From positions 2,210,501-2,274,500 of the forward strand of contig JAJFZO010000094.1 in NCBI GenBank assembly GCA_021397835.1: a stretch of DNA of 64,000 nt, given 5' to 3'. The DNA comes from Moringa oleifera. Lineage: Eukaryota > Streptophyta > Magnoliopsida > Brassicales > Moringaceae. How positions within the stretch are numbered: position 1 is the stretch's first letter; each line of letters opens with the position of its first letter. The notes below the pieces were generated by a model. The model did not search any database. It was not told where the DNA came from and worked only from the letters and a program-made list of their open reading frames with translations. Made by a program: the position numbers and the translations under genes. Positions 10,902 through 24,231 of the stretch are shown piece after piece.

Positions 10902-13900
10902 ATGCGGCGAAGGCCAGCCAAACGGAGGGTACCGGACGTTCTATGGAGGCTATTTAGGGACAAAGCAAGAACCCTGGCCGACACCATTGTCTCCCTGATC
11001 CCCTCGCATTCACTGGCGAATTGCTACTGCAAACGGCGGCGCTGCCTCAGGTGCAGCGGCCCAAACGCAATGTCCTTTATCCTTCGCCCCGATGACCCCC
11101 GCGATTACTGCAGGCTCCTCAATTGCTGCTTCGTTGTCGTCAACGACAAGGCCCCCCCTCTCCTTGACTTCCGTGCCGACTCTCGTTGGTCCCAACAACA
11201 GGTGCACATATCTTTGCGTGAGCGCCACCGTAGGAGATTCTTGCAACGTTCAAATCGTGGAAAAAGCGCGATGTCTTTTTGCAGTTCTTTTTAGTTTTGG
11301 TTTAGTAGTTGGTATTTGAGAGTATATACGCCTGTACTGTCAAGTGTTGTACGTATAAGTATGTATGTCTACTTAGTGTATTAGCGTGGAACTGGAGATT
11401 TTTAATCTGTTGTTTGTGTTTGTGTATCTGTTGTATATCTACATGTGTTTGTGTAAATGTGTAAGTGTGAAGCTGGTAGCCAAGAAACTGCTGTTGTTGC
11501 TATTTCGTGGGAAGCTTAGATTAACATGATATAGTAATCTATTTCTAAGTCTGGGAATGTATCATGTGAATTTTTTATGTGTGATTGAGCTTGTGTCAGC
11601 AAATAAGGAAACTATTGCATTGACAAAAGTTTGGGCATAGTGTAATGCTTGATGCACATGTTTTCTGTTATTTTTGTTGAGATGTCACACCTTCCACATA
11701 CATATATGTCCACATATATTTATATTATGTAAGTATACCCAAAATATATGTATATGTAGCTGTATTCTCTCTATGTATCTCATATGTATATGTGCATATG
11801 CTTGTTTCTTGGGTTTGTATCTGATGCCTTATATGTGGTTGTGTGTATGCGGGTTGGAGAAATTTTATGTATTATATTTAAGTATTTTTCCTGAGAATAT
11901 AATTTATATATGGAATATAATAGTTTAAATGAAAATGTATTTATATACTTTCCAGTGTCATTGTTGTTAGCTTGCTGTTATATCATTTTTTTTTGCTCTT
12001 TTGTACCGTCTTTATCATTTACAATCTTGAAATTGTTGTGGTTCTACTTGCATACGTCCCATTGAATACTCTTGTACAGTTTCACTTGTACTTTCTTTTT
12101 AGGAGGATAAGACTGAATTTTTATTTAAAGTAGAAAGATACCATATAATTCAGAGAAATCAAGGTGTCAGTGAAAGAGCATTTCGCTTTTCACAAAAAGC
12201 ATAAAGGTTCCGTCTGGTATGATTTTCTTTTGGAAATGGGCAAAGTGAAGAGAAGTCACTAAAGTTGAATTTGCAGGGCTTAGGAGGAGGGTGACGTTCT
12301 TGTAGAATTGGCTTTTATGTTATTTTTTTCTTTTTGAAAAGGAACTTGATCTTGCATCAAAATGGGTTGGATAAAATGTAAAACTACATAAATGCCAATC
12401 GATGAAATTAGTGAAATATAAGTGTTTACAAGATATAAAATTAAGGGTACAACCTAAATTATTTTAACTATCAACTTGAGTCTAGAATGATATAACAATG
12501 TTGCATGAGCTAATGCATTTCCCAATATTCTTTATTTTTTCAGATTGTGGAAAGGACTATTGAGATGATGATGTATGAGGGTTCTATGTCTACCAATGTA
12601 ATCTGCAGTGGTTATGATAAGGCAAGTACTTAAGAATGATAAGGAGAGAAGTCGTCTTTGTGGTGCAAGAATATATTGGCATTATTATGTTGCGTTAGCA
12701 TTTTTATGTTCGAAACAGTAAATTTATACTTGGAGCTATTAAACTTTACGCTTCACTACATGAAAGTTTTTTTTTTTTTTACTTTTGGAAATAGTGTACA
12801 TATTGGTTTTTAGATGCATATAATTATGCTTACAAGGAAAACTTTATTTAGATGATTAATGAAGGTTTCAATAAGTTAGTTTTATCCAAAAGGGGTTTTG
12901 GGGAGTTCTATTAGATCTTTGAATTCTTTTTTTTGCATAAGGAATATTTGATATTAGGTCTCCCTATGTGTGCTCTTGTATACACACAATCCATTAGCCC
13001 ATCTTCTGATTATGGTGTTCCCGTGTTGGGAGTGAATGTGATGGTTAGCCTATGATGTTTTCAAGCAATTGTTCATTTAAATTGATATGGAGCTTGTGAT
13101 TAGAGTTTTGGCGAGCATGTCTTCATGTTTGTTTATTTCTTTTACTGCTCTAAAGGCTGTTATAGTTTTATTAAATTATTTTGGAGTCGGATGTCTAACA
13201 AGACATAGCCTTTGAATCTCCTAAATTAATGTTGGTATTGCTTAGGGTATTATGTGTTTTCTTTTTAAAATCATTTGCAATTTATTCTTTATAATTTTTT
13301 TGGGTAGGTTTTATTAAATTTTGGATTGTTGTCTGTTTTGTTCTTTCTTTCCTTATTAGAATTTCCTTGGTTTTTTTTTTTCTTAATCTGCATTTAACAG
13401 CACAGCCATTCAAGTCCAAATGTAGAATGTTTGACATGTTCAGCCTGGAATCTTCTCCTTAAAAGGGTAAGTTGTGGCTAAGCTTTTCATGAGTCTCCTG
13501 TCAGCTATGTGAAAAATGTGTTCTTGGAATAATTGATTTGTAAATATATTAAACTTAAGATTTTGTCTTGACAGGTTGGAGATGATGTCATGTTTTATAT
13601 ACTAAAGTGTGCATCAATATTTTTGCCACTTCCACATCAGAAATATCAACAAGTGGCTGGCCTTCCTATAAGTAATTTATGCCTTAAGTTTACGAAGCGT
13701 AAATCAGAGTCTCAAGGTTCTTCTCTTATTCATACTAGCAATTAAGAATCTGGATAAATAATCTACTTTCTAGTTTGCATGTTTGTTTTTATTCTTTAGC
13801 ATGGTTTTCTAGCATCATGGTCAGCTATTTTCCATGGAAATGAAAGATGATAAATACATATGTGCTGTTATTCATTTTGTAAACTGTTAGGAACTTCTCT

Positions 13901-16900
13901 GAAATGCTTTAATAGGCCTTTGTGAACTGCAATTATATGAGTAATTGTTATTGCCAATGACCATGGTAGCAGCCTATATTTTTTGAACCAAACACTTTAC
14001 AAGCTACAAATTCGTATAGTAATTTGGAAAATGTTAATGTCACCTGATGGACAAGTATAACAGATATCCTAAAATATCAGATAAAAATACTGTTTCTTTT
14101 TTGTTTTTTATTTGTTATTTTTATAGATATGCATGATACTTTCTTGATCAGGTCTTACCTGAATATTTGCCATCTTGTGTAAATTTAATATATATACAAA
14201 CACATGCACATATATATACATTTAATTTTAATTGTGCTATGATAAATTTTTGGTAGTTGTCCCTATATCCTACATCATTAATTAAAAATTGACTGGACAC
14301 TATACAGTGATCTTTAATATTGAACTTTACTTCAGGACCCAAAAATAAGAGGAAGAGAATTGATGATGTTAATTCAGTGATAAAGAGACAGCAATCTGTT
14401 GTATCTCTTGAATCAGTGATAAAGAGACCTGAAGGCAGTTCTTCTCTCAGTGTTGATGATCCCTCCAGTTCTGTTACTTGTGTTGGCTGTAAAGGAGAAA
14501 ATTATTTTAGGTCACACAGCCAGCATCCTCAGAAAAAATGTGGTGAGGAGAGTTCCTGCAGAGCAGCTATTTTGACAGCTGGAGGTGGTCTAGCAAAATA
14601 TGAAGAATGTTCTAATGGTGTTGAAAATAACTTAAATCATGTTACAAGGAAGTTTAGAAAGCGTCTAAGACAATTTAGTTGGCAGCGCCGGCAAAAGTGC
14701 AGGAAATTGAACTTTCAGGAATCTAGTGATCAAACCTGTTGTGCAAGTGTTTTTGGAGATGGAGATAGCTCAGCTGAGAAGCTTGCTTGTGACAATAATG
14801 GCAGGTTGGGCCATTTAAATGACAAGGTGATTTTCTTAGAAAAGACTATGAATTTTGGATTCAACTTTATTATAACATGTGGTGCGATAATGTTTCTAAT
14901 ATGTAAAAATCTGTTTTATGTGTTGCCTGACCTGCATAATTGTTTGGTTTGTCACTGTATATGGCACTTGGAAAAGCATCTAATGCTTTAACATGGATAC
15001 ACATTGTTCAGTATTTTCCTGCCAAATTATAGTAGTTCAAAAAATTATCTCTGTGCATCATGTAATATTTCTGAATACCATAGTTTTGCCAAGGATGTAA
15101 TTATGTTTCTTCCGCTTAACTAAGTCAAGTAGATTCACTTGATAGCTAAAACTACTTATCAAGCATATGGGACTGTGGTGTTTTGTCCCAGGAGAGTTTA
15201 ATATAAGCATTTGATTCATGTTCATGAACATGGTTATTGGTTATTGTTTTTTCTTGGCATGCATAATTTTTGGGGAAATTCTAATTATTATCCAGATATT
15301 ACATTTGTGCGGAATGAAGTAGAAAATCTTTGAGGGAGAGCGGGGGGAAGGGGGCAATAAATTTATTAGCTTTTGTAAAGAGGACCATGTCAACCATTGG
15401 TTAAGTACTTTTTAAAAAAAATATTTTCCTCTTGTTGAATTTCCCTTTTGGTCAATCAAATACTTCCATTTTGTTGGTGATCTATCGAACGTTAAAACAT
15501 ACCCTTTACGCTCCTCTTGTTACTTTTCTGTGCTCATGTGTCCTTTATTGTTTTATTTTGATGTCATTTGCAAATCTTTAACTATCTTTAATGTCTTCGC
15601 TGACATACTCTTGTTGTCATCAGAGTTTCATATGCCAATGTTTTTGTTTCTACATCTCTTTTTTATCTTCAGATGTCAAAGCAATGCTCTTGTTGTTCGA
15701 CATTGCAAGCTCCCCATTTGGTTTCCCAAGGGGATCAGATTAATAGGCGATCCATGTTTTATAGTTTGAGAAGTTCTTCGTCAATTCTCCCACGAAAACG
15801 TATCCTTTGGGTTCTTATATATTTATAATAGATATGCAACTTGTTTGTTCTTCCTCAATTCAAGTTTATTTTTCTATTTGTTATACTACTTTATAAATCC
15901 GTATGACAAATTTGGGCTTTGTTCACGGTCTTTTTTTGATAGTTTGCAATGGTGCAGTGGTGTTCTTGTGCTGTCCTGTTATCTTATTTAAGCAACATCG
16001 TTTGGCTTCAATTTTTTCCTTTTTGTTTGATTGACAAGAGCGCCAAAGGGCTGCCACGAAGGTAAGCTGTAAGCCAATTTACAAGATAAAAAACAATTGG
16101 AAGAAACAAGTTCCTCATGATCCTCAAAACTATTGAAACTGAACCAAGGTTGATTTCATATTTATGATTTAAGGCACTGTTCCCTCCATTTATTGAGTAT
16201 AAAATTGCTTGCATTGCCTTAATAATCTACAGATGTGCTAAACACCTTAAAGCCTAATTTCTCTGGTTCAAAGTGTCTGATTGGGAATATCTTTGGCCTA
16301 TCTGATGTAAATGTAAGTGCTCAGTCAAAACCATGCTCCCACAGCAGTGGCTTTTGTCTCATTGGATCTGCATGCCTGTAAGTTGAGAGTTATATGTTCC
16401 TAGACTTTGGTATAATAGATTCCTAATTTATGATATTTTTGTCGTTTGTGGTAATTCTTGTCTACGTTCATTTGTATTTTGGCATAGTAATTTGATCTAA
16501 ATTTATGCGCTCTGTGATCCATTTATCTCACTGTTTTAGTCTGTGAAGCATATAGTTATTGTTGGCTAGTAGATATAAATGCTTAGCAGCTCCTTTTTAT
16601 GATTAGAATGGTAGAGTCATGCATGGGATGACTCTAAATGAATTCGGATTATGTTGAGTTCTTTTACTGGATCCAAACTTGGTATCTTAGGGCTCTGGAA
16701 AGGGTTAAGGTGAAATGAGCCGATTCTTGGGGCAGTGAAATCGATTCTATAGCATTCGTTTAGCAGCTGTCAACTAGTTCTGGAAGGGCTCTGTTTGTGT
16801 ATGGTGGTGGTAATAATATCCTTGACATTTCTCATGTGAAAATATATTGTGAGTTGCATGTTTGAAAAAGTTAATATTGATATAAAATGGAGAAGAGTTG

Positions 16901-19900
16901 GATATCTAAACAGTTCTATTAGGAGTTTAAAATTCCACTTAAGTTCTTCTGATAATTTGATTCTATTAATGGTTTTGCAGGTATCATTCACTTCTCAAGT
17001 CACTTAAGACTCTCATATCCAGAACTAAGTCTTGCCAATACTTGAGATTGTTGGATAAGCATTGCCCTGTTCCTATAGTAAATCAACAAGTTAAGGAAAC
17101 GTCAAGCTCAATGTTTCAGGTTAGTAAACTTTGTGGTTCTGTCTAACTCCTCTCCTTTTATTTATTTATTTATTTTGCTTACCTTGGTGATTTTATATAC
17201 TAGTGAATGATTCTGCTACTGTCTGGATGTTTAAGTGTGCATCTTTGTCTTTTGTCTTTCTCTATAAATGGAAGAGCTTGCTTATATATTTAATCAAGAC
17301 GGTTCCTTATTTATCCAAGGATAATGCATATTTGTTAGCTATCCCTTTACAATGTCACTTCATCCTGCTTTGACTTTATCTTAGATTTTCTGTTTCAGAA
17401 GAATGAATTAGGAGAAAGAATATATCAGCAATCTCATGATTTCAACACTAAAACTTGCGAAAGAACTGTGGATGGTGGTGATCCTCAGTTTGATGCAGTC
17501 AAGTTTTACTGCTCAAAAGATCAGGTGGTGTCATTTATATGGGCTGTTTGTAGAAGTATAGTTCCTTCAGATTTGTTAGGGACTCCTTCTAACTGGAGAA
17601 TACTAAGGAGAAATATTGGCAGGTTTATTGGGCTACGAAGATTTGAGAGATTCTCCGTAAAACAATGTATGCATAAACTGAAAAGTTCAAGGTTCCCATT
17701 TTTTTCAAATAAGCATTCAGTGTGCTACTTGGATGAATTAGATATAAAGAATTCATCAGGGAATAATGTAAAGGTGTGTGACGAACTTGGTAAATTAAAT
17801 CATGCCATGCACAATATAAAGCATAAACTTTGGACGAACTGGATCTTTTGGTTATTTTCATGTCTAATTGTGCCTTTGGTGCAATCTAACTTCTATGTCA
17901 CTGAAAGTGAGCAAGGCGGACATGAAGTATATTATTATAGGAAGTTGATTTGGGAAAAGTTGACAAGAAGAGTCATTACTGGATTGAATGATAAGAGCTA
18001 TATTCATGTGGATGAGGATACTGTTAGAGATATTGTGAGCAAGAGAAGTTTCGGTTTCTCAAAGCTGAGACTTCGGCCCAAACAAAGTGGAGTAAGAATG
18101 ATAGCAAATCTTAAAGCATCATCAAGATTGCCAACTCGAGAATCCTTTTCGAATGGTAAGTTTGGTGCAACTGATGAACTTGTGCAGTTGTGTAATAAAA
18201 GAGTTACCTTTGACTACTTTAAGTCTGTGAATTTTGTTCTTCGGGATACACATGCTGTTTTAAAAGGCATTAAGCTGAAAGAACCGGAGAAGCTAGGATC
18301 ATCAGTGTTTGATTACAATGATGTTTACAGAAAGTTATGCCCATTTCTAGTTGGTCTGAAGAACAGGTCAAAAAAGATGCCTGGTGTATTCATTGTAGTT
18401 TCTGATGTATCAAAAGCATTTGATAGTATTGATCAGGAGAAGCTGCTTAATGTAATGGAGGAGGTCATATTGAAAGATGAATATCATTTAGAACAGTCTT
18501 ATCAAGTTGTCTGCACGAAGAGATCGTTGTGGGTTCATGAGAATTTGATGTCGCTGGATAGAGACACTTCATTTACAAGATATATATCCTCCATCACTTT
18601 CCGTGCACCACATAGCATCCTTATTAATCAGGTATTTATTTGAGTTGCTTTAATCAATATCTGTTTTATGGTTATTGTTCTGAATCTTTCTTTAGTTCAT
18701 TGCATCAATTTGTTATGACTGCTTTTTGCCCATCCAAATAGTCTCTGTTTCTCAACTTCAATACACGTATTAGCAATTTATGCCTTCCTTTTGTGTAGCT
18801 GATACCACTTGCATGGACAAAATGGTCTTTTGCATTTCAGTATACATATCCTACATCAGGATTACATGTAGTTAATCATGTGTCCTCTGGTTCCTTGCTT
18901 TTTCAATGGGGAGGAAGTACACATTTCAATTTGTCTCAGTGTGTGCAGGCATGGAGTATCCTGTCTATGATATTAGAATGAAATCTTATTTAAGTTGAGA
19001 GCCCTCTATGCTGTATGGAAATAGTTGATTCACTTTTTCCTAGCTTGAGAGTAAAGAATTTTAGCTTGCTGATCTTTGTACTTTCGGGCTTTTAGAGAGT
19101 GGAGCCTACACATAGAAAATAGAGAAGAATGATCATTTATATCAGAGCTGGGGCTGTTCAAACATAAGGATGACAAAAATTGCAGAATATTACATTTCTC
19201 TGCTACTATGCTGGAGCATGCTGAAATATCTTTTAAAAATATAACTTTTTATTTTTGTGGATCCCAAAATCAGTGAATGTTGTAAAGTGGTCGTTATAGA
19301 AGAGAAAATGTATACATACAGAAAGCATTGTACCTTGCTAGCAGCATGGATGAAATGCCTTGTGCTGGCTGGAGTCTAGCATGGTGAGCTCTGTTCTGAC
19401 AGATACTTGATTTATTATTACTATCATTATTTTACGAAAACTTGTAGCAATGGCCCCCCAAACTTGCCTATTGTTCTATGTATGAATACTGTCATGTGTG
19501 TGCACGTGCACGTGCATGTGAGTATACGTGTGTTTTTCTGTTGTTATTTTTAATTTTTATTCTGTAATGTTTTTGTTGTTATTGTTTCTCTTAGGTTCTA
19601 CTAAAGGGATATTGCTCAAATATCCTAATAGTCTTGCCAAATGATAAGAAACTTTTTTATGATAACGAACGATGTAAAATAATTTTTTACGATAAGGAAA
19701 GATGTATGGATAATTTATTAACAAAATTGCAAGTCAGTTAAAGTTTCTTGATAGCATTTTCTGTTATGGGCTTTATGCTTTAAAATTGGGCTATTTGTTG
19801 GAATTAAAGGTTGTATCACTAAGCCCCAAATTGCCCCAAAGTGCCTGTTTGAGCCAATTTTTTAAAATAGGCCTAGAATTTTGTTACTTAAGTCAGATTG

Positions 19901-22661
19901 AGCTGATAGGTTTTCCTACAAGGGTTTTATTTATCATGACAAGCATGATGTAACTTGTTAAGTAAATTAGCTGGTTCGCTTTGGGCCTATTGTTTAGGTC
20001 TAATTTAGGGCCTAACGATTAGGCTGATTTTTGGCCTAGTGAGGGAGCTGATATTTAGGTGTAAAATCTCATTATAAAGCAGTTGACAATTTAATCTCAA
20101 CCTGCAATATACTTGGATTTAAACTTGGAACTGCTGTTAGGCCCTAATGCTTTTTGCCCTAACCTTTTTCTAGCTGTGCCATCATGGTGGTCCATGGTTT
20201 TTTACCATCAACATTATGTTGTAATTCATTTCATGATATGCTAGTAGTACAAGTGATTGGCTTTTATCTATTTCTCTCATATTTACTTGTATACTTTTGC
20301 TTTGTTGTTGGGTTTTGATGTTTCAGGGTAAACACCGGCTTTTGAAAAAGGAAAATGTCCTTTTTAATCTAAATGAGCTTGTGAAGCGAAATGTGGTGCA
20401 GTTAGATAGAAACTTTTACTTGCAGGGAATAGGTATACCTCAAGGAAGCTCTTTATCTTCTCTGCTTTGCTCAATATACTATGGACATCTTGAAAGGAAC
20501 TTGATCTTTCCATTTCTAGAAAAAACATATCAAGCTGCTAATGAAGATCTATCCAGAAGACATAACTTTCATGCTGCTGCTTCAGTACAGAATAACAGGG
20601 AGGATACAATGACCTCATGCACTAACTACATTCTACTGAGATTTATTGATGACATCATTTTTATTTCTACCTCAAAGGAGCAGGCTGCTAGCTTCTTCTC
20701 CCGGTTGGGGAAAGGATTTGAGGAATATAACTGCTACATGAATGAGGAAAAATTCTGTGTAAATTTTGATATTGGATGTAAATCAGGGCTTCCATCAAAC
20801 AGAGTTTTTGTGGGTGAAGATGGTATCTCATTTCTCCGATGGAGTGGTTTGCTTATCAACTGTCGCACTCTAGAAGTTCAGGGGGACTATACAAGGTTAG
20901 CTTCCTTTATATATTCTAGTGATATCCTTGTCCTTCTTGGTTACTATCTTTTAACATGTTTTCGGTGGATTACTAACCAAAATTTGTGTTCATGAAGGCT
21001 CATACTATTTTTGCTGGGATTTGTTACACATTTATTATATTGAATTTCTTTTTCTCCCTAATTGGTAGCATATTCTGGATAGTTTTGAAAACATGAATTG
21101 CATCTCCAGTAACATTGATGATCTGGTAATTCTGATCTGCGAAATGTACTCTATATCTCTCGCAAGGTTGAATTGTCACTCCAAAAATCTTTGTCTTTTC
21201 TTAAAGTCAAACAATATGTTAATTAGAAGAAAAAGGACCATGGCTCATATGATGTGTCTAAAGCTCATTCTGAGATCAGATCATGAAGAACACAAGTGTT
21301 TAAGGGAAGAGATTTAGCCCAGAAATCTGGCATCGCCTGGCAAACCATTTTCTTAGTGTGTTCTTCTGAGTTGACACTTTAATGTTGTAGACAAGTGTTA
21401 TCTGTACATAATCAGACTATGACCTCTGATTCGTGTCTGCAATGAAATACTGATTTAGGTTTAATGTCTTTATATATAATCTTTTTTGGGTCAAAGTTAG
21501 GGTTGAGCATTATATTTCATAAGGCTGGATATCATCGCCAAATGAAAGTTTGTTGATTGTACCACTGTAATGCTAAAAGTTTCCTTTGTTTAGAGTTTTG
21601 GCACCTAGAGGTTGGGTGTACCTATGGTTGGAATGAGGTACTTTATGGGATATGAATCCATTGACATTTTTATGAATTTATCTTTTGTATCATTTGTCCA
21701 TATGGTATCAATTTTTGTTTGTTCAGTGGTAAAGAAATTTAAATTGATTATTTTAGTCACAAATTTAAGGCATAATGTGCCTTTAACAATGTCATCACTG
21801 AATAACTTTTTTATTCTGCTCAAAACAGGTATTTGAGCAACCAGTTAAGTTCTGCTCTTACCATCAGCTGGCAAGGTAAACCAGGTAATCAACTAAAAAC
21901 AACGTTGTGTGGCTTCATGAGACCTAAATGCCATCCCATATTCTATGACTCAAATATCAACTCAGCAGCTGTTGTCAGATTGAATATCTATCAAGCTTTT
22001 CTGTTATGTGCAATGAAGTTCCATTGTTATGTATCAAAGTTATCATGCATATGCAGACTTCGCCCAAGATTCTATTTGAAAATAATTGAGAGATCCTTAA
22101 GGTATGTGCTTATTTTCTTTTATTTTGAACTTGCTGTTTGAGATAACTCAGAGATCCAAATCAAATTTTATATGCATTGTTATGCTGCCGAATGCTATTC
22201 TTTTTCTGTAATTGTTAACACCCATATATTTTGGCAGTATAAAGTTGACTCTCAATAGGTTTTTGCATTAAAATTGTATTTGTGATCACCCTGTTCTTGA
22301 ATGCTTCTCATCAAAATTTTAGTTTTTTTCTTGGTCAACATTTTTTCTTGGCTCATTTTCATTGCTTTTTTGTTTACCGGCTATTAGGTACAAGCGTCTA
22401 CTAATAAAAAAAAGGATACGTTCCTTGTGCCTGGGTTCTAATCCTCATCAAATTCTTCAATTGGAGAAGGGGGAGGTGGAGTGGCTTGGATTACATGCAT
22501 ATGTCCAAGTGTTGAAGAAGAAACAGTCACGACACAGTGAGTTGCTCTCTTTGTTGAGGTCTAAGTTGTCGGCGCATAGATTAGCTGGGACTTTGTCCTG
22601 TCAGCTAAATTATGCTGTTGATAGGTCACATTCTTCTCAACTGTGGAAAATAAAGTTTTAG
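10902..22661 (+). CDS. TERT: Telomerase reverse transcriptase, complete, 12 exons
   Basis: Catalytic subunit of nuclear telomerase, which adds telomeric DNA using an RNA template. Exons I assembled by splice sites and phase: 10902-11201, 12544-12621, 13401-13466, 13575-13716, 14336-14826, 15673-15799, 16233-16377, 16981-17119, 17399-18631, 20327-20895, 21829-22101, 22388-22661. They total 3837 bases, 1278 residues, without a stop. Residues 1 to about 200 are the TEN region (starts RRVPDVLWRLF); about 200-400 is a variable linker; T motif FYVTESEQ starts near 661; motif 1 LRLRPKQSGVRMIANL near 721; motif A with Asp832; motif B' GIPQGSS 943-949; motif C LRFIDDIIF with Asp1015-Asp1016; motif E WSGLLIN; then the C-terminal extension. 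Arabidopsis TERT also has 12 exons but is shorter (1123 aa). All introns are GT-AG except intron 2 (GC-AG). Confidence 0.96.
12622..13400 (+). other. TERT intron 2, non-canonical GC-AG intron
   Basis: Exon 2 ends ...GGT TAT GAT AAG (12621) and the next bases are GCAAGT, the consensus GC donor; the intron closes at TTTAACAG (13400). The phase-0 join continues the conserved TERT reading from GYDK into HSHSSPNVE. No GT donor nearby keeps the protein in register. Confidence 0.8.
17399..18631 (+). CDS. TERT: TERT exon 9: RNA-binding domain and RT motifs 1, 2 and A
   Basis: The largest exon, 411 codons, phase 0 at both ends (acceptor TTTCAG before 17399, donor CAG|GTATTT). It holds the telomerase RNA-binding domain (SFIWAVCRSIVPSDLLG to the T motif at about 17891) and the first RT motifs, including the metal-binding aspartate of motif A (VVSDVSKAFDSID, Asp codon 18404-18406). 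It corresponds to the large exon 9 of Arabidopsis TERT. Confidence 0.93.
20327..20895 (+). CDS. TERT: TERT exon 10: RT motifs B', C, D and E
   Basis: After a 1695-base intron, this exon carries the rest of the catalytic core: GIPQGSS (B', 20432 on), the paired catalytic aspartates in FIDDIIF (20648-20653), EYNCYMNEEKF (D) and FLRWSGLLIN (E). It ends in phase 2 at ACA AG|GTTAGC and joins exon 11 to make an Arg codon. Confidence 0.92.
21829..22661 (+). CDS. TERT: TERT exons 11 and 12: C-terminal extension
   Basis: Exon 11 (21829-22101) encodes YLSNQLSSALTISWQGKPG through KFHCYVSKL; exon 12 (22388-22661) runs from RYKRLLIKKR to LWKIKF and TAG. These match the telomerase thumb/C-terminal extension that holds the RNA-DNA hybrid. 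Both junctions are phase 2 and leave no frame break. Confidence 0.92.
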
Positions 22662-23810
22662 ATTCTTGGAGCTAAACTAGTATTCTGATGTTTGATCTGC
22701 TTTTGTTGACTTTCTCAGGATCATATTATGTTAGCAAGTCTATTTATTCTGTTTCTCAACTCCTTTCTAATTTTAGTGGAAGTTCATGGTAAACAAAACA
22801 TTGTTGGTAGTTATTTTAGGTAGTTAATTGAAATGATTTTAGTATTTGATATTGATAACCAACTGTCCATGCTTTCCAACAGTTTTTCCATGCTAATGTG
22901 ATTATGTTTTACATCGTTGTTGTTTGTAATTTTTAAACGTTTGGACACCTCTTTCCTTTTGACTTCTTATTTTATGTTACAAAGTATCGCTTAAACTTGT
23001 GGTTGACGTAGAATAATTTTTCCAACAGTTAAGTAATCCACTTCTGATTTTATATGGACTTACTTTTCTGACTGCTGTTTTTTTTTTTTTTTAAAGATAT
23101 TCAGGAAATGTACTATGCCTAAAATACATCAAGATGTTTGAATGTAAAATTCTTGCTAATAAAAGGTTGGCTTCATGTATTGTTAAAAACACTTCAAGTT
23201 TTAAATTCATTGATGATGCTTAATTACATGGCATATGGATGTTTGACTCTTTTCATGAAATCATGTCATGTGTAGAGTGTATGTTTAATTTGTCATCATG
23301 AAGTTAAGACAGAAAAATATTGTATATCAATTAAGTTTATTCACTTCATAAAGGGTTTTGTGGTCTTTAATTTGTCGTATGCATTTTAGCAAAACTCTAC
23401 CATAGATTACGTTTTCAGCTGCCAAAACTAGTTTTAATACTACCACAGAGTGAAGATATGTGATACAAATGCAACCTTTGGTTAAGTGGATGTGCAATGC
23501 AATCTTCTCAGGCCCTTGTATTCTTCCTCATTTTTTCAATTAATTTTGTTGATATATATGTGCTATGCACTATTGATATTAATTTTCAGTATATTTTTTT
23601 AGGCCAGTGTATGGAAAAGGTTTGTGAAGTTTCGCTTTTGGTTTGGAGAATCATGCTAACAGTGGGAAGTGATTCCTTTTTTCTATAAGTAGACATGTTA
23701 TATACATTGAAGAGATACAAGGTTTTAAAAAATTGGCATAGTGGTATGGCTGTCCAATGAACTGTTTACATTAAAAGCTGAAAATTTTACTTGGTAATTG
23801 GCTAATTGCT

Positions 23811-23847
<37 letters not shown>

Positions 23848-24231
23848 TCCCTATTAATTTGGTTTTGTTTGTAGTAAAGGGACGTGTAGTAAAGGGACGG
23901 TACATAAAATAGGTCATGTGTGTATATGGTTTTACTCATTGTCAACCAAGTCTCATTTTGATTTGCATAGTTCTTATGATGGTACCAATCCTGGAGGTAG
24001 CTGATACATTCAACACTACGCTGTTAATAATAATACATGGTTCCATCAAACGTTCACTGGAAATTTGGGGACTTCCTTCGAGAATTTAGGGGTTAGTTAA
24101 TCAGAATACCATTTTGGATCAAGAATAATGAAGCTTTACGGTAAAACGCCTTGCTCTTTTCTACGTGTATAATATGGATCAATGAGCTGATTATGAGGGA
24201 CATATGGCATAACAGACTTATACAGGTTAAG
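22662..24231. other. TERT 3' UTR and downstream spacer
   Basis: AT-rich non-coding DNA with T runs. Apart from a (CT)n microsatellite no gene or mobile element is recognisable. Confidence 0.5.
23814..23843 (+). repeat. (CT)n microsatellite
   Basis: About 15 CT units followed by a CCCTCTCCC tail, in the spacer downstream of TERT. Confidence 0.9.

Noticed and set aside
10772..11246. - strand and alternative + frames over TERT exon 1
   Set aside because: Shadows of the conserved exon and the (CT)n leader.
11674..11928. 84-residue Cys/Ile-rich frame
   Set aside because: Lies in TERT intron 1 in AT-rich DNA; no family match.
20896..21828. Possible extra TERT exon around 21093-21317
   Set aside because: Exons 10 and 11 join in phase and give the conserved RYLSNQL reading; inserting this frame would break the family alignment.
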